Shown here one piece after another: positions 23,227-30,972 of a stretch of 37,843 nt of DNA. Position numbers and translations under genes: made by a program. This DNA is from Thauera phenolivorans (GTDB lineage: Bacteria > Pseudomonadota > Gammaproteobacteria > Burkholderiales > Rhodocyclaceae). Under the pieces are notes generated by a model. It worked only from the letters and a program-made list of their open reading frames with translations, searched no databases and was not told where the DNA came from. Location: positions 402,275 through 440,117 of the forward strand of contig NZ_MBFM01000005.1 in the NCBI RefSeq assembly GCF_001696715.1, read 5' to 3'. Numbering within the stretch: position 1 is the stretch's first letter; each line of letters opens with the position of its first letter.

Positions 23227-24411
23227 ATGACGAACTCCGCCTCCCTTCCGCCGCCGGGCGCCGACGCGCTCGCCCAGAGTGACCGCCTCGCCGAGTTGCT
23301 GCGCAGCGAGCTCGAGGCCGCCGGCGGCTGGATGAGCTTCGCCCGCTACATGGAGCTCGCGCTCTACGCCCCGGGTTGCGGTTACTACAGCGGCGGCGCG
23401 CGCAAGTTCGGGCCGGGCGGCGACTTCATCACCGCGCCCGAACTCACGCCCTTGTTCGGTCAGGCGCTCGCCGCCCAGGTCGTCGAGGTGATGGCGGCGA
23501 GCGCGCCGCAGCTGATCGAGGTCGGCGCCGGCACCGGCCTGCTCGCCGCCGACCTGCTGCTCGAACTCGAGCGCCGGGGCAGCCTGCCCGAGCGCTACGG
23601 CATCCTCGAGCTGTCGGGCGAGCTGCGCGAACGCCAGTTCGACACGCTCGCGCAGAAGGCACCGCACCTGGCGGCGCGGGTGCACTGGCTGGACGCGCTG
23701 CCGGCGCGCGTGGCGGGTGCGGTAGTGGCGAACGAGGTGCTCGACGTGATGCCGGTGCATCTGCTGGTGTCGCGCGCGGACGGCCTGTTCGAGCGCGGCG
23801 TCGCCGCGGCGCCGGGCGCGCAGGGCGAATGGCGGCCGTGCTGGGCCGATGTGCCGGCGGCCGGCGCGGTGCGCGAGGCGGGCCTCGCCCTCGACCTGCC
23901 GCGTCCGCAGGAAGGAGAGTACGTCAGCGAGCTCAACCTCGCGGGCCGTGCCTGGATCGCGGCGTGGGCCGAGCGGCTGGAGGCGGGGGCGATGCTGCTG
24001 GTGGACTACGGCTACCCGCGCGCCGAGTACTACCTGCCGTCGCGCGCGACCGGCACCCTGCTGTGCTACTACCGCCACCACGCCCATTCCGACCCCTTCC
24101 TGTGGCCGGGGCTGAACGACATCACCGCCTTCGTCGATTTCACCGCGATCGCCGAGGCGGCCTTCGACGCCGGTCTCGACGTGCTCGGCTACACCAGCCA
24201 GGCCCAGTTCCTGTTCAACTGCGGCGTGCTCGACTGCCTCGAGCGGCGCGGGCCGCGCGAGGGGGCCGACTACATCCGTGCCGCGCGCGCGGTGCAGCGG
24301 CTGACGGCGCCGCAGGAGATGGGGGAGCTGTTCAAGGTGCTCGCGGTCGGCCGCGGGATGGGCCAGCCGCTGCTCGGCTTCGCCCGCGGCGACCGCCTGC
24401 ACACCCTTTAG
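23227..24411 (+). CDS. SAM-dependent methyltransferase, COG1565/NDUFAF7 (MidA) family
   Basis: A 394-residue cytoplasmic protein of the family whose mitochondrial member NDUFAF7 methylates an arginine of complex I. It has the N-terminal family motif FARYMELALYAPGCGYYSGG (39-58), FGPGGDFITAPELTPLFG (61-78), the SAM-binding EVGAGTG (98-104), VVANEVLDVMPVH, LLVDYGYPR and DFTAIAEAA. The length is typical of bacterial members. The bacterial substrate is not known. No strong ribosome site is seen before the ATG. It is divergent from the pteridine reductase, and its last codons form a hairpin with the sequence past the stop. Confidence 0.9.
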   Translation: MTNSASLPPPGADALAQSDRLAELLRSELEAAGGWMSFARYMELALYAPGCGYYSGGARKFGPGGDFITAPELTPLFGQALAAQVVEVMAASAPQLIEVGAGTGLLAADLLLELERRGSLPERYGILELSGELRERQFDTLAQKAPHLAARVHWLDALPARVAGAVVANEVLDVMPVHLLVSRADGLFERGVAAAPGAQGEWRPCWADVPAAGAVREAGLALDLPRPQEGEYVSELNLAGRAWIAAWAERLEAGAMLLVDYGYPRAEYYLPSRATGTLLCYYRHHAHSDPFLWPGLNDITAFVDFTAIAEAAFDAGLDVLGYTSQAQFLFNCGVLDCLERRGPREGADYIRAARAVQRLTAPQEMGELFKVLAVGRGMGQPLLGFARGDRLHTL

Positions 24412-24420
24412 GCGGTCGCC
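24388..24420. terminator. convergent hairpin over the methyltransferase stop codon
   Basis: GGCGACCGCC (24388-24397) and GGCGGTCGCC (24411-24420) form a perfect 10-bp stem; the TAG stop at 24409-24411 sits at the end of the 13-base loop. The opposing hydrolase gene ends at 24430. There is no U-tract. Confidence 0.55.
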
Positions 24421-24429
24421 GGTCGCGCC

Positions 24430-25233
24430 TCAGAAGTCGCGTTCGCGCAGCCAGTCGGCGATCGGGCGGGCGACCCTTTCCCAGTCGTCCTCGAGCATCA
24501 TGCCGTGGCCGAGGCCGTCGATGATCTCCGCCTGCTGGCCGTAGGTGGCGGCCGTCATGTGCACCTGGTCGGGCGGGATCAGGTGGTCGTCGCTGGCGCC
24601 CATGATCAGCATCGGCGGGCGGTGCATCAGCGACGGATTGGGCAGGTTGAACATCGTCATGTCCCAGATCGCGCGATGCGACTCGGGCTGGCACAGGCGG
24701 TAGTAGCGACGCAGGCGGGCGTCGTCGATCGGCTGGTGGAACAGGGCCTCGCGCAGGCTCTCGATGTCGACATCGGTGCCATTCATGATGTTGTTGAGGT
24801 CGCCGAGCAGGTGCGGCTTCTTGAACATCAGGCCGACGGCCGAGGCCATCAGGCCCTGGGGCGGCACCGAGGACAGCAGCACCACCCCCGGCGCGTCGCT
24901 GCGCTCGAGATACTTCTGCACCACCAGGCCACCCATCGAGTGGCCGATCAGCACCGGCGGCACGGGCAGGTGGTCGATCACCTCGACGAGGTCGTCCACA
25001 TAGCGGTCGATCGAGAAGGAGTCGAGGTGATCGCGCCGGCGGCTGCCGCCATGACCGGACAGCGACATCGCATAGCTCGACCAGCCCTGGCGGGCGAACC
25101 ACGGCAGGAAATGCTCCCCCCAGCACCATGCGGCGACGTAGGCGCCGTGCACGAACAGCAGCGGGGTGGGACGGGCGTCACCGGCGGGGGCCTCGTGCAG
25201 GATTTCGATTTCGCCGAAACGGGTGGTTTTCAT
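24430..25233 (-). CDS. alpha/beta hydrolase
   Basis: A 267-residue alpha/beta-fold hydrolase. The oxyanion region is LLFVHGAYVAAWCWGEHF (25-42), with the nucleophile elbow GHSMGG (S99). An acid is probably contributed by GASDDHLIPP, and the catalytic His by DGLGHGMMLED near the end. A lid region (about 130-190) rich in Met, Leu and Asn lies between. The substrate is unknown; esterase or lactonase are both possible. Its start overlaps the GST stop by 4 bp (ATGA), so both come from one transcript. Confidence 0.88.
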   Translation of the reverse strand: MKTTRFGEIEILHEAPAGDARPTPLLFVHGAYVAAWCWGEHFLPWFARQGWSSYAMSLSGHGGSRRRDHLDSFSIDRYVDDLVEVIDHLPVPPVLIGHSMGGLVVQKYLERSDAPGVVLLSSVPPQGLMASAVGLMFKKPHLLGDLNNIMNGTDVDIESLREALFHQPIDDARLRRYYRLCQPESHRAIWDMTMFNLPNPSLMHRPPMLIMGASDDHLIPPDQVHMTAATYGQQAEIIDGLGHGMMLEDDWERVARPIADWLRERDF

Positions 25234-25850
25234 CGGGGCACCTCCATGCCGCGCCTGACCGCAGGGCGGTCGGCGATCGCGTCGTACCAGCGCTTCACCG
25301 CAAGATAGCGGCCGAGGTCGATGCCCTGCCAGTCGTGGCGGGCGATCCACGGGAAGGTGGCGATGTCGGCGATCGAGTATTCGTCGCCGGCCAGCCAGTC
25401 GCAGTCGGTGAGCCGGGTCTCGAGCACGCCGTACAGGCGCGCCGCCTCCTTGGAATAGCGCTCGACCGCGTAGGGAATCACGTCGGGGGCGAAGCGCAGG
25501 AAGTGATGCGCCTGGCCGAGCATCGGGCCGATGCCGCCCATCTGGAACATCAGCCACTGCAGCGCGGCGTAGCGCGCACGCGCCGCGGCCGGCAGCAGGC
25601 GGCCGGTCTTCTCGGCGAGATAGAGCAGGATCGCGCCCGATTCGCTGAGCGTGATCGGGGCGCCGTCCGGGCCGTCGAAATCGACCAGGACCGGGATCTT
25701 GTGGTTCGGGTTGAGGGCGAGGAATTCGGGGGTGAACTGCTGCGCGTGGGTGATGTCGATGGTGCGCACTTCGTAGGGGAGGCCGAGCTCCTCGAGGGCG
25801 ATCGAGATCTTGCGACCGTTCGGCGTGCCCCAGGTGTAGAGGGTGATCAT
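25230..25850 (-). CDS. glutathione S-transferase family protein, YfcG/YghU-like
   Basis: A 206-residue protein with a thioredoxin-like N-terminal domain (YTWGTPNGRKISIALEELGL, residues 5-24; then HKIPVL and the glutathione-contacting SESGAIL at 69-75) and a helical C-terminal domain (about 88-206, with DWLAGDEYSIADIATFPW). TPNGRK near residue 9-14 and the absence of an active-site Tyr or Cys are typical of nu-class YfcG/YghU enzymes, which act as disulfide-bond reductases of glutathione conjugates. The start at 25850 has no clear ribosome site. It forms a two-gene operon with the hydrolase. Confidence 0.88.
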   Translation of the reverse strand: MITLYTWGTPNGRKISIALEELGLPYEVRTIDITHAQQFTPEFLALNPNHKIPVLVDFDGPDGAPITLSESGAILLYLAEKTGRLLPAAARARYAALQWLMFQMGGIGPMLGQAHHFLRFAPDVIPYAVERYSKEAARLYGVLETRLTDCDWLAGDEYSIADIATFPWIARHDWQGIDLGRYLAVKRWYDAIADRPAVRRGMEVPR

Positions 25851-25936
25851 CGTTTGTTGTCGTCGTTCGGTGGGGAGGCGGTTGCCGCACATGCCCCGCG
25901 GGGGTCTAATGGCAGGCTTTGGTGCCGGGGCGGGCA

Positions 25937-26134
25937 ATGCTCAAGTGGTTCGTGGTGATCGTGGTGCTCGTGCTGGCGACCGGGCTGATGCAGCCCGGGC
26001 TGGCGCGGCGGCTGCGGCTCGGGCGGCTGCCGGGCGACCTGCATTTCAGCTTCCGGGGACGAGGATATCACCTCCCGTTCACCACCACCCTGCTGCTGTC
26101 CCTGCTCGCCTGGCTGTTGCTGCGTTCGCTCTGA
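25937..26134 (+). CDS. DUF2905 family small membrane protein
   Basis: A 65-residue protein with two membrane segments. An N-terminal helix (KWFVVIVVLVLATGLM) is followed by the family-specific RLGRLPGDLHFSFRGRGYHL (27-46) and PFTTTLLLSLLAWLLL at the end. This is the usual size and pattern of DUF2905. It is monocistronic, between the GST gene (divergent, 86 bp) and cca (convergent). No function is known. Confidence 0.85.
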   Translation: MLKWFVVIVVLVLATGLMQPGLARRLRLGRLPGDLHFSFRGRGYHLPFTTTLLLSLLAWLLLRSL

Positions 26135-26142
26135 GTCCGAGG

Positions 26143-26161
26143 GCCCGCGGTCGCAGCGGGC
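26143..26161. terminator. short hairpin between DUF2905 gene and cca
   Basis: GCCCGC (26143-26148) and GCGGGC (26156-26161) form a 6-bp stem with a 7-base loop in the 28-bp gap between convergent stops. It is weaker than the other convergent hairpins, though two G-U pairs could extend it. Confidence 0.35.
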
Positions 26162-26162
26162 T

Positions 26163-27377
26163 TCAGCCGGCGAGCGCCGCGCGCACCGCGGCGACGCGCG
26201 CTTCATGCACCCGTGCCGGGATCTGCGCCTTGTCGGCGCAGGCGCGTGCGATGGCGCCGGCATCGACCGCACGCAGCGCCGCGAGCGCGCGCCGCCAGCG
26301 ACCTGCCGGCGCCCACTCGCCGGCGGCGGTGGCATCCCGCCCGCGATGGTCGCAGGCGGCGGCTTCCAGCATCAGCTCGAAGCGCGCCGGCCGGCGCAGG
26401 CCGTCGCAGCGCTCGAGCAGCTTCGTCATCGTCTCCGGCCGGAGTTCGTCGGCGCGCGCAAGCACGCCATGCTCGCGCGCGAGCATCACCGCGAGATCGC
26501 GGCATTCCACCGGTGCGCGCAGGCGCTCGGACACCGCCTGCGCGATTTCGGCGCTGCGCTGTTCGTGGCCGTAGTGATGGGGCAGGGTGGCCGCCGGGGT
26601 GTCGGCCTTGCCGAGGTCGTGGAGCAGGCAGGCCCAGCGCCCAGCCAGCGGCAGGCGGGCCTGGGCGGCGTGATCGATGACCTGCAGCACGTGGGTGCCG
26701 GCGTCACCCTCGGGATGGTGGCGGGCCGGCTGCGGCACGCCGAACAGGCGGTCGAGCTCGGGCAGGATGCGGGCGAGCGCGCCGCACTCGCGCAGGCAGC
26801 CGATCATGCGCGAGGGACGCTCCTCCATCAGGCCGCGTGCGAGCTCCTGCCACACGCGCTCGGCGACGAGGTGATCGACCTCGCCGGCGGCGACCATGGC
26901 GCGCATCAGGGCGAGCGTCTCGGGGGCGAGGCTGAAGTCGGTGAAGCGCGCCGAGAAACGCGCCACCCGCAGGATGCGCAGCGGGTCCTCGGCGAAGGCC
27001 GGCGACACGTGGCGGAAGCGCTTCGCCGCGAGGTCGGCGACGCCGCCATAGGGGTCGACCAGGCTGCCGTCCTCGCGCCGGGCGATCGCGTTGATCGTGA
27101 GGTCGCGCCGGGCGAGGTCCTCCTCGAGGGTGACGTCGGGGGCGGCGTGGCAGACGAAGCCGTGGTAACCATGGCCGCTCTTGCGCTCGGTGCGGGCGAG
27201 GGCGTATTCCTCGCCGCTGTCCGGGTGCAGGAAGACCGGGAAGTCCTTGCCCACCGGGCGGAAGCCGCGCGCGAGCATCTCCTGCGGGGTCGCGCCGACC
27301 ACCACCCAGTCGCGGTCCTGCACCGGGCGGCCGAGCAGCGCGTCGCGCACCGCGCCACCCACGACATAGGCCTTCAT
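26163..27377 (-). CDS. cca: CCA-adding enzyme (multifunctional tRNA nucleotidyltransferase)
   Basis: A 404-residue class II CCA enzyme that builds or repairs the 3' CCA end of tRNA. The nucleotidyltransferase motif GGAVRDALLG is at 7-16, with the DRDWVVVG metal site at 21-28. EEDLARRDLTINAIA (about 85-99) and EDPLRILRVARFSARF (129-144) follow. Beyond these comes an HD domain (HHPEGDAGTHVLQVIDHAA and LLHDLGKADTP), as in the E. coli-type enzyme, so it probably also has phosphatase/phosphodiesterase activity. The start at 27377 gives a standard N-terminus MKAYVVGGAVRDALLG. The NDUFA9-like gene is 11 bp upstream. Confidence 0.95.
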   Translation of the reverse strand: MKAYVVGGAVRDALLGRPVQDRDWVVVGATPQEMLARGFRPVGKDFPVFLHPDSGEEYALARTERKSGHGYHGFVCHAAPDVTLEEDLARRDLTINAIARREDGSLVDPYGGVADLAAKRFRHVSPAFAEDPLRILRVARFSARFTDFSLAPETLALMRAMVAAGEVDHLVAERVWQELARGLMEERPSRMIGCLRECGALARILPELDRLFGVPQPARHHPEGDAGTHVLQVIDHAAQARLPLAGRWACLLHDLGKADTPAATLPHHYGHEQRSAEIAQAVSERLRAPVECRDLAVMLAREHGVLARADELRPETMTKLLERCDGLRRPARFELMLEAAACDHRGRDATAAGEWAPAGRWRRALAALRAVDAGAIARACADKAQIPARVHEARVAAVRAALAG

Positions 27378-27388
27378 CGGCGGCGCGC

Positions 27389-28348
27389 TCAGTGGCGGCG
27401 CGCCTGGCGGCGGAAGGGGTAGTAGCGGGCGCGCCCGCTGTCCTCGCCGAGCCAGGCGGGGACGACCGCCTCGAGGGCTGTCGGCTGCAGGCCAAAGGGC
27501 AGCGGCGCGCCGCTGGCGACGTTGTCTACCCGCATCGAGCGCACGTTGTCCCGGCTCATCAGCGGATTCGGCGCCAGCTCCATCGGCCGCGCCTGCACCA
27601 TCGCCAGGCTCTCGGGGAGCGGGATCACCGGGCGCGGCCGGCCGACGAGGGCGGAGACGTACTCGACCAGCTCGCGCAGGCTGTAGGCGGTGGGGCCGGC
27701 GAGCTCGTAGATCTGGCCGGCGGACTCGGGCTCGGTGAGGCAGCGCCACACCACCTCGGCCACGTCCTCGACGTAGACCGGCTGGAAGCGCGCCTTCGCG
27801 CCCGCGAGCGGCAGCACGGGGACGGTGCGGGCGAGGGAGGCGAACATGTTGAGGAAGCTGTCGCCGCGGCCGAACACCACCGAGGGCCGCAGGATGGTCC
27901 AGTCGAGGTCGGAGCCGGTGCTGCGGATCGCCGCCTCGCCGGCCGCCTTCGAGCGCTGGTATTCGGAGGGGCCTTCAGCGTCGGCGCCGAGCGCGCTGAT
28001 GTGGATCAGGCGGCGCACGCCGGCATTGCGACACGCGGCGACGATCTTCTTCGGCAGTTCGACGTGGGCGCGCGCGAAGTCGGGGCCGTAGGGCGAGCCG
28101 GAGCGCGAGTGCAGGATGCCGACCGTGTTGATCACCGCGTCGGCGCCGGCGATCAGGCCGACGAGTGCGGCCGGGTCGTGCAAATCGACCTCGAGGACCT
28201 CGACGGTCGGCAGCAGCAACACGTGGCCGGCGCGGCTGCGGCGGCGGGTGGGGATCAGCACACTGACACCGGCCGCCGACAGGCGATTGGCGATCGCGCT
28301 GCCGATGAAGCCGGAGCCTCCGATGATTACGACGCGTCTGGGGTTCAT
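27389..28348 (-). CDS. NAD(P)-binding protein, complex I NDUFA9-like family
   Basis: A 319-residue atypical SDR. The N-terminal nucleotide motif GGSGFIG (10-16) is followed by ADAVINTVGIL, HISALGA, and SEYQRSKAAGEAAI, in which the Tyr-x-x-x-Lys of extended SDRs is replaced by YQRSK. The C-terminal half has RPSVVFGRGDSFLNMF and YVEDVAEVV. This matches the NDUFA9-like group found beside cca and slt in betaproteobacteria. No reaction is established. It lies 4 bp after the lytic transglycosylase stop, so the operon is slt, NDUFA9-like, cca. Confidence 0.85.
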   Translation of the reverse strand: MNPRRVVIIGGSGFIGSAIANRLSAAGVSVLIPTRRRSRAGHVLLLPTVEVLEVDLHDPAALVGLIAGADAVINTVGILHSRSGSPYGPDFARAHVELPKKIVAACRNAGVRRLIHISALGADAEGPSEYQRSKAAGEAAIRSTGSDLDWTILRPSVVFGRGDSFLNMFASLARTVPVLPLAGAKARFQPVYVEDVAEVVWRCLTEPESAGQIYELAGPTAYSLRELVEYVSALVGRPRPVIPLPESLAMVQARPMELAPNPLMSRDNVRSMRVDNVASGAPLPFGLQPTALEAVVPAWLGEDSGRARYYPFRRQARRH

Positions 28349-28352
28349 CTGA

Positions 28353-30323
28353 TCACTCGTTGTTGGCGTTTGGATTCGTGGCCGGATCGGCCGTCTCGGG
28401 CGCGGGGCGCGGGGCGACGGTGCCGAGGCGGGCCTTCAGCGACTGCGGCCGGTTCTGCAGCATCGCGGCGTAGATGACGGCATTGGCCATCACCTTCTTG
28501 ACGTAGTCGCGGGTCTCGTCGAAGGGAATGGTCTCGGCGTAGATCGCGCCTTCGAGCGGCTTGTCGTCGCGCCAGCGTCGGGCGCGCCCGGGGCCGGCGT
28601 TGTAGCCGGCGCTGGCGAGCACCGGGTGGTTGTCGAGACCCTCGAGGATCAGGCGCATGTAGCTGGTGCCCAGCAGCACGTTGGTGCGGGGGTCGGCGAG
28701 GCGGCCGGCATGGTAGTCGCTGAGGCCGATCTTGCCCGCCACCCACTTGCCGGTGGCCGGCATCACCTGCATCAGGCCCTGGGCGCCGGCACTGGAGCGG
28801 GCGGGGGCGACGAAGCGGCTCTCCTGGCGCAGGATGCCGTACACCCAGCCCATGTCGAGGCCCTGGCCGAGCGCCTGGGGCTCGATCAACTCCCGATAGG
28901 GAGTGATGAAGCGCAGCGCGAAATGGCCGTCGGCGTCGGCGCGCTCGGCGGTGTTGATCGCGCGGTCGTAGATGCCGCGCTCGAGCGCGAGGTTGGCGGC
29001 GGCCACCATGAAGGACTCGTCGCGGCCGTGCAGCGCCCAGTTCCACTCGCGCACCGCCTCGGTGCGCATCTCGAGGGCGAGCAGGGCGAGGGCACGCTGC
29101 AGGCCGGGGTCGGTCTGTGCCGCGCGCACGCTGGCACGGCTGACCCGGATGTCGCCGTAGCTCGGCGCGAACGGTCGTCCGAGTTCCTCGCCGGCAAGGA
29201 TGCCGTAGAAGTCGGCCCGGCCGGCGATCTGGCCGAACACCGCCTCGGCGGCGTCGCGCTCGCCGCCCGCGGCGAGGGCGCGGCCGAGCCAGTAGGTCCA
29301 TTCCGGTTCGCCGCGCTCCTCGGCGGGCATTGACTCGATCGCCGCCTGCACCGCCGGCCAGTCGAGCGCGCGCAGCGCGGCACGCACGCGCCAGGCACGC
29401 TGGCGGGGCGTCAGCGGCGTGTCGCCGGCGGCGGCGAACCAGGACTGCGCCTGCGGCAGCTGGTCCATCGCGCCGTGCAGGGCGAGCACCGAATAGGCGT
29501 AGCCGCGCTCCGCCGGGCTCAGCCGGTCCTGGATGCGCAGCAGCCGCACGTAAGCGGGACCGGGCTCGGTGCGGGCGAGGCGGACGAGGGCGGCGAGCGC
29601 GTACTCGCGGTCTTCGCGGGAGACGGCGAAATTCGCCGGCAGGCGGTCGAGATACGGCGCGGGAGAGCGGATCGCCTGATCGAGGTCGGCCGTGTCGGCG
29701 ATGCTGCCGGCCGGCAGCCAGGCGAGCGTGCTTGCCGCGCGCGCCGGCTGGCGGGTGTCGATCTGACGGCGGAAGCGCCACCAGATCGCTTCCTCGTCGA
29801 CCAGGCCGGCGCCGACCGTGGCCTGCAGCGGCAGGTCGCAGGCGGCGGGCGCTTCGACCAGATCGTCCCAGCGCGCGGCGACCTCGATCGGCGCGATGCG
29901 TCCGCCCTCCATCAGGCGGGCGGTCCAGGCGTGGCAGCGCAACTCGTTCGAGGGCCGGAGCAGGCCGGCGTAGAGCTGCAGGTAGCCGGCCCAGTCGCGG
30001 TCCTTCGCCAGTCGCCGCAGCCAGTCGGCGCGCAGGCGCTCGGCGAGCTGGCTGCCCGCCTGGCGCTGCAGGAAGGCCTGGAGCTCGGCGGCCGGCGGCA
30101 GCTCGTCGGTGCGCGCGAGGCGGTTGAACAGATACCAGTAACGCACGTAGGGGTCGAGGACGTGGCCCTCGTCGGTCGCGGCGAGGCGCTCGAGGGTGTC
30201 GCGGTCGCCATTGCGGATCGCGTCGCGAGCGGCAAGAATGCGGCTGTCGCCTTCCTGCGCCGGTGCCGTGCCGCAAAGCAGCATGCCGAGGCCGGCGAGG
30301 GCGATCAGAATGCGTTTTTTCAT
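28353..30323 (-). CDS. slt: soluble lytic murein transglycosylase (Slt70-like)
   Basis: A 656-residue periplasmic enzyme that cleaves peptidoglycan to 1,6-anhydromuropeptides. A signal peptide (MKKRILIALAGLGMLLCGTAPA) leads to a long helical U-shaped domain (about 25-480) and a C-terminal SLT domain. GILRQESRF carries catalytic Glu at about 501, followed by QGLMQVMPATG, LGTSYM and AGYNAGPGRARRW. The start at 30323 gives a standard signal peptide; 30338 (five extra residues, MEQDP) is also possible. The length is close to E. coli Slt70. It is divergent from the 5-formyl-THF cyclo-ligase gene over 72 bp. Confidence 0.93.
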   Translation of the reverse strand: MKKRILIALAGLGMLLCGTAPAQEGDSRILAARDAIRNGDRDTLERLAATDEGHVLDPYVRYWYLFNRLARTDELPPAAELQAFLQRQAGSQLAERLRADWLRRLAKDRDWAGYLQLYAGLLRPSNELRCHAWTARLMEGGRIAPIEVAARWDDLVEAPAACDLPLQATVGAGLVDEEAIWWRFRRQIDTRQPARAASTLAWLPAGSIADTADLDQAIRSPAPYLDRLPANFAVSREDREYALAALVRLARTEPGPAYVRLLRIQDRLSPAERGYAYSVLALHGAMDQLPQAQSWFAAAGDTPLTPRQRAWRVRAALRALDWPAVQAAIESMPAEERGEPEWTYWLGRALAAGGERDAAEAVFGQIAGRADFYGILAGEELGRPFAPSYGDIRVSRASVRAAQTDPGLQRALALLALEMRTEAVREWNWALHGRDESFMVAAANLALERGIYDRAINTAERADADGHFALRFITPYRELIEPQALGQGLDMGWVYGILRQESRFVAPARSSAGAQGLMQVMPATGKWVAGKIGLSDYHAGRLADPRTNVLLGTSYMRLILEGLDNHPVLASAGYNAGPGRARRWRDDKPLEGAIYAETIPFDETRDYVKKVMANAVIYAAMLQNRPQSLKARLGTVAPRPAPETADPATNPNANNE

Positions 30324-30395
30324 AGGGTCTTGTTCCATCCGGATCGCGCCAACCTTAACACAGTGACGAACCACTTTCCCCCTTCCGCAGCAGGC

Positions 30396-30962
30396 ATGCA
30401 GGTCGAGCGGCGCGAACTGCGCAAGCGTGCGCTGGCGGCCCGTGAGGCCTTGCCGGCGGCGCGCCATGACACGCTGACGCAGCGCATCATCGAACACCTC
30501 GAGGCCTTGCTCGCCGAGCTCTCGCCGCGGGTGCTCGCGTTCTGCTGGCCCTACCGCGCGGAGCCCGACCTGCGGCCCTTCGTCGTGCATTGGCTGGCGC
30601 AGGCGCCGGGGCGGATCGCGGCGCTGCCGGTGGCGCTCGAGGCCGACGCGCCGCTGACGTTCCGCGCCTGGGCGCCGGGCGTCGAGATGGCGCTCGACCG
30701 TCACGGCATCCCGATCCCCGCGCGCGGCGACAGGGTCGAGCCCGAGGTGCTGCTGGTGCCGGTGAACGTCTTCGATGCCGAGGGCTTTCGCCTCGGCTAT
30801 GGCGGCGGTTACTTCGACCGCACGCTGGAGGCGATGCCCGCGACCGCGGTCGGGGTCGGCTTCGAGCTCGCGCGCGCGGCGACGGTATACCCGCAGGCGC
30901 ACGACCGGCCGATGGACTGGATCGTCACCGAGGCGGGCGCGCGTGCCTCGGTGGCGCGCTGA
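30396..30962 (+). CDS. 5-formyltetrahydrofolate cyclo-ligase
   Basis: A 188-residue enzyme converting 5-formyl-THF and ATP to 5,10-methenyl-THF. It has the basic N-terminus (VERRELRKRALAAREAL), WPYRAEPDLRPF (51-62), EVLLVPVNVFDAEGFRLGYG and the hallmark GYGGGYFDRTL (about 138-148), which binds the phosphate of ATP. The ATG at 30396 starts at the usual place; a GTG at 30363 would add 11 residues (TNHFPPSAAG) that are not family-like. In many proteobacteria this gene (ygfA) lies beside the 6S RNA gene; here only 72 bp separate it from slt, so none fits. Confidence 0.92.
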   Translation: MQVERRELRKRALAAREALPAARHDTLTQRIIEHLEALLAELSPRVLAFCWPYRAEPDLRPFVVHWLAQAPGRIAALPVALEADAPLTFRAWAPGVEMALDRHGIPIPARGDRVEPEVLLVPVNVFDAEGFRLGYGGGYFDRTLEAMPATAVGVGFELARAATVYPQAHDRPMDWIVTEAGARASVAR

Positions 30963-30972
30963 CGCGCGCGTC

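Noticed and set aside
30324-30395. Possible 6S RNA gene next to the 5-formyl-THF cyclo-ligase gene
   Set aside because: The gap to slt is only 72 bp, far too short for the about 180-base RNA, and no characteristic long hairpin is seen.
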